Positions 40,335 through 40,597 of a DNA stretch of 40,597 nucleotides are shown piece by piece. The notes beneath the pieces were generated by a model. The model searched no databases, had not been told where the DNA came from, and saw only the letters and a program-made list of their open reading frames with translations. The translations under genes were made by a program, and so were the position numbers. Origin of the DNA: Akkermansia sp. (GTDB lineage Bacteria; Verrucomicrobiota; Verrucomicrobiia; Verrucomicrobiales; Akkermansiaceae); the NCBI GenBank assembly GCA_017555205.1, contig JAFZGW010000007.1:1-40597 (forward strand). Reading direction: 5' to 3'. Within the stretch, counting starts at the first letter, position 1. Each line of letters starts with the position of its first letter.

Positions 40335-40597
40335 AATTGTCTCATCTTTTCGGAATAGCTTTTTCGCTTTGTGCTGCGACCTTAACAGGTCGTGCAGAGG
40401 AGCACCAGCACGGCCCCGGCTGCACGCACGACCACGGCACTGAACCCAAGCAGGAGCCCACCGCAACCGAGCACCAGCACGGCCCCGGCTGCACGCATGA
40501 CCACGGCACCGAGCCCAAGCAGGAGCCCACCGCAACCGAGCACCAGCACGGCCCCGGCTGCACGCACGACCACGGCACCGAGCCCAAGCAGGAGCCC
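40331..40597 (+). CDS. His-rich exported protein, 5' part (efflux adaptor?)
   Basis: The gene runs off the right edge; 89 codons are seen. A signal peptide (MKLSHLFGIAFSLCAATLTGRA) is followed by perfect or near-perfect 23-residue repeats, each EHQHGPGCTHDHGTEPKQEP plus TAT, with unit starts at 40,400, 40,469 and 40,538. Each unit carries four His and one Cys, a typical soft-metal binding layout. Overlap with the TolC-like gene (ATGA) suggests it is the periplasmic adaptor (CusB/HlyD-like) of the same pump with a metal-binding N-terminal extension, but the diagnostic part lies outside the window. Confidence 0.8.
   Translation, partial: MKLSHLFGIAFSLCAATLTGRAEEHQHGPGCTHDHGTEPKQEPTATEHQHGPGCTHDHGTEPKQEPTATEHQHGPGCTHDHGTEPKQEP
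40400..40597 (+). repeat. 69-nt in-frame tandem repeat
   Basis: Three units (the last cut by the window end) starting at 40,400, 40,469 and 40,538. They are nearly identical at the DNA level, differing at only a few silent positions such as the GCACGA/GCATGA step, which points to recent expansion. Confidence 0.95.

Overview
This window looks like a bacterial chromosome, most likely from the Verrucomicrobiota/PVC group. That is an inference from gene style: GYF (DUF4339) and DUF805 fusion proteins, many starts without a Shine-Dalgarno sequence, and the overall protein character. No rRNA is present to settle the taxonomy. The two flanks (about 1-7,340 and 27,000-40,597) carry ordinary housekeeping genes. 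About 19.6 kb between them (7,353-26,956) reads as an integrated mobile element.

Left flank: the start of a poly-glutamine lipoprotein gene (minus), mnmE (plus), a secreted proline-rich protein (plus), a DedA membrane protein (minus), then a leftward run of murA, a diheme cytochrome c, a CCA-adding/poly(A) polymerase and ndk.

Mobile element: it ends in an active-looking tyrosine integrase (25,534-26,715, minus) and lies just past the 3' end of a tRNA-Gln(CTG) gene. An exact 15-bp direct repeat and shared GGGCGTAT/GGGCGGATA motifs lie at both ends. Inside are: (a) a leftward operon of phage/plasmid-type accessory genes (7,431-11,522), including an Api92/DUF1281-like protein and an MSTRSHIGI-type protein; (b) a leftward six-gene cluster (11,742-15,602) with five GYF domains in four proteins, joined to DUF805 membrane domains, ankyrin repeats or a single membrane helix, with a divergent HTH regulator; (c) a replication module made of a TOPRIM primase and a P-loop ATPase going left and a second P-loop ATPase going right, separated by about 1.25 kb of non-coding DNA holding three long inverted repeats, two of them in a 137-bp tandem duplication, and a probable structured RNA driven by a good promoter; (d) a 581-residue ankyrin-like protein; (e) a control region with mirrored ATTTACA-N5-TGTAAAT palindromes, twin terminators, a 38-residue membrane microprotein and two paralogous small DNA-binding proteins next to the integrase. 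No capsid, portal, terminase, relaxase or conjugation gene is visible, so the element resembles a replicating integrative element or phage satellite, not a complete prophage or ICE.

Right flank: tRNA-Gln, a DUF6941-like protein, an ABC export-type trio (adaptor, ATPase, permease) downstream of ybaB and dnaX, a roughly 1-kb AT-rich gap, rfbB, carB, a MarR regulator, and a divergent efflux operon (TolC-like lipoprotein plus the start of a protein with 69-nt histidine-rich tandem repeats, probably a metal-efflux component).

The most novel candidates are the GYF multi-gene cluster as mobile-element cargo and the repeat-plus-RNA replication region.
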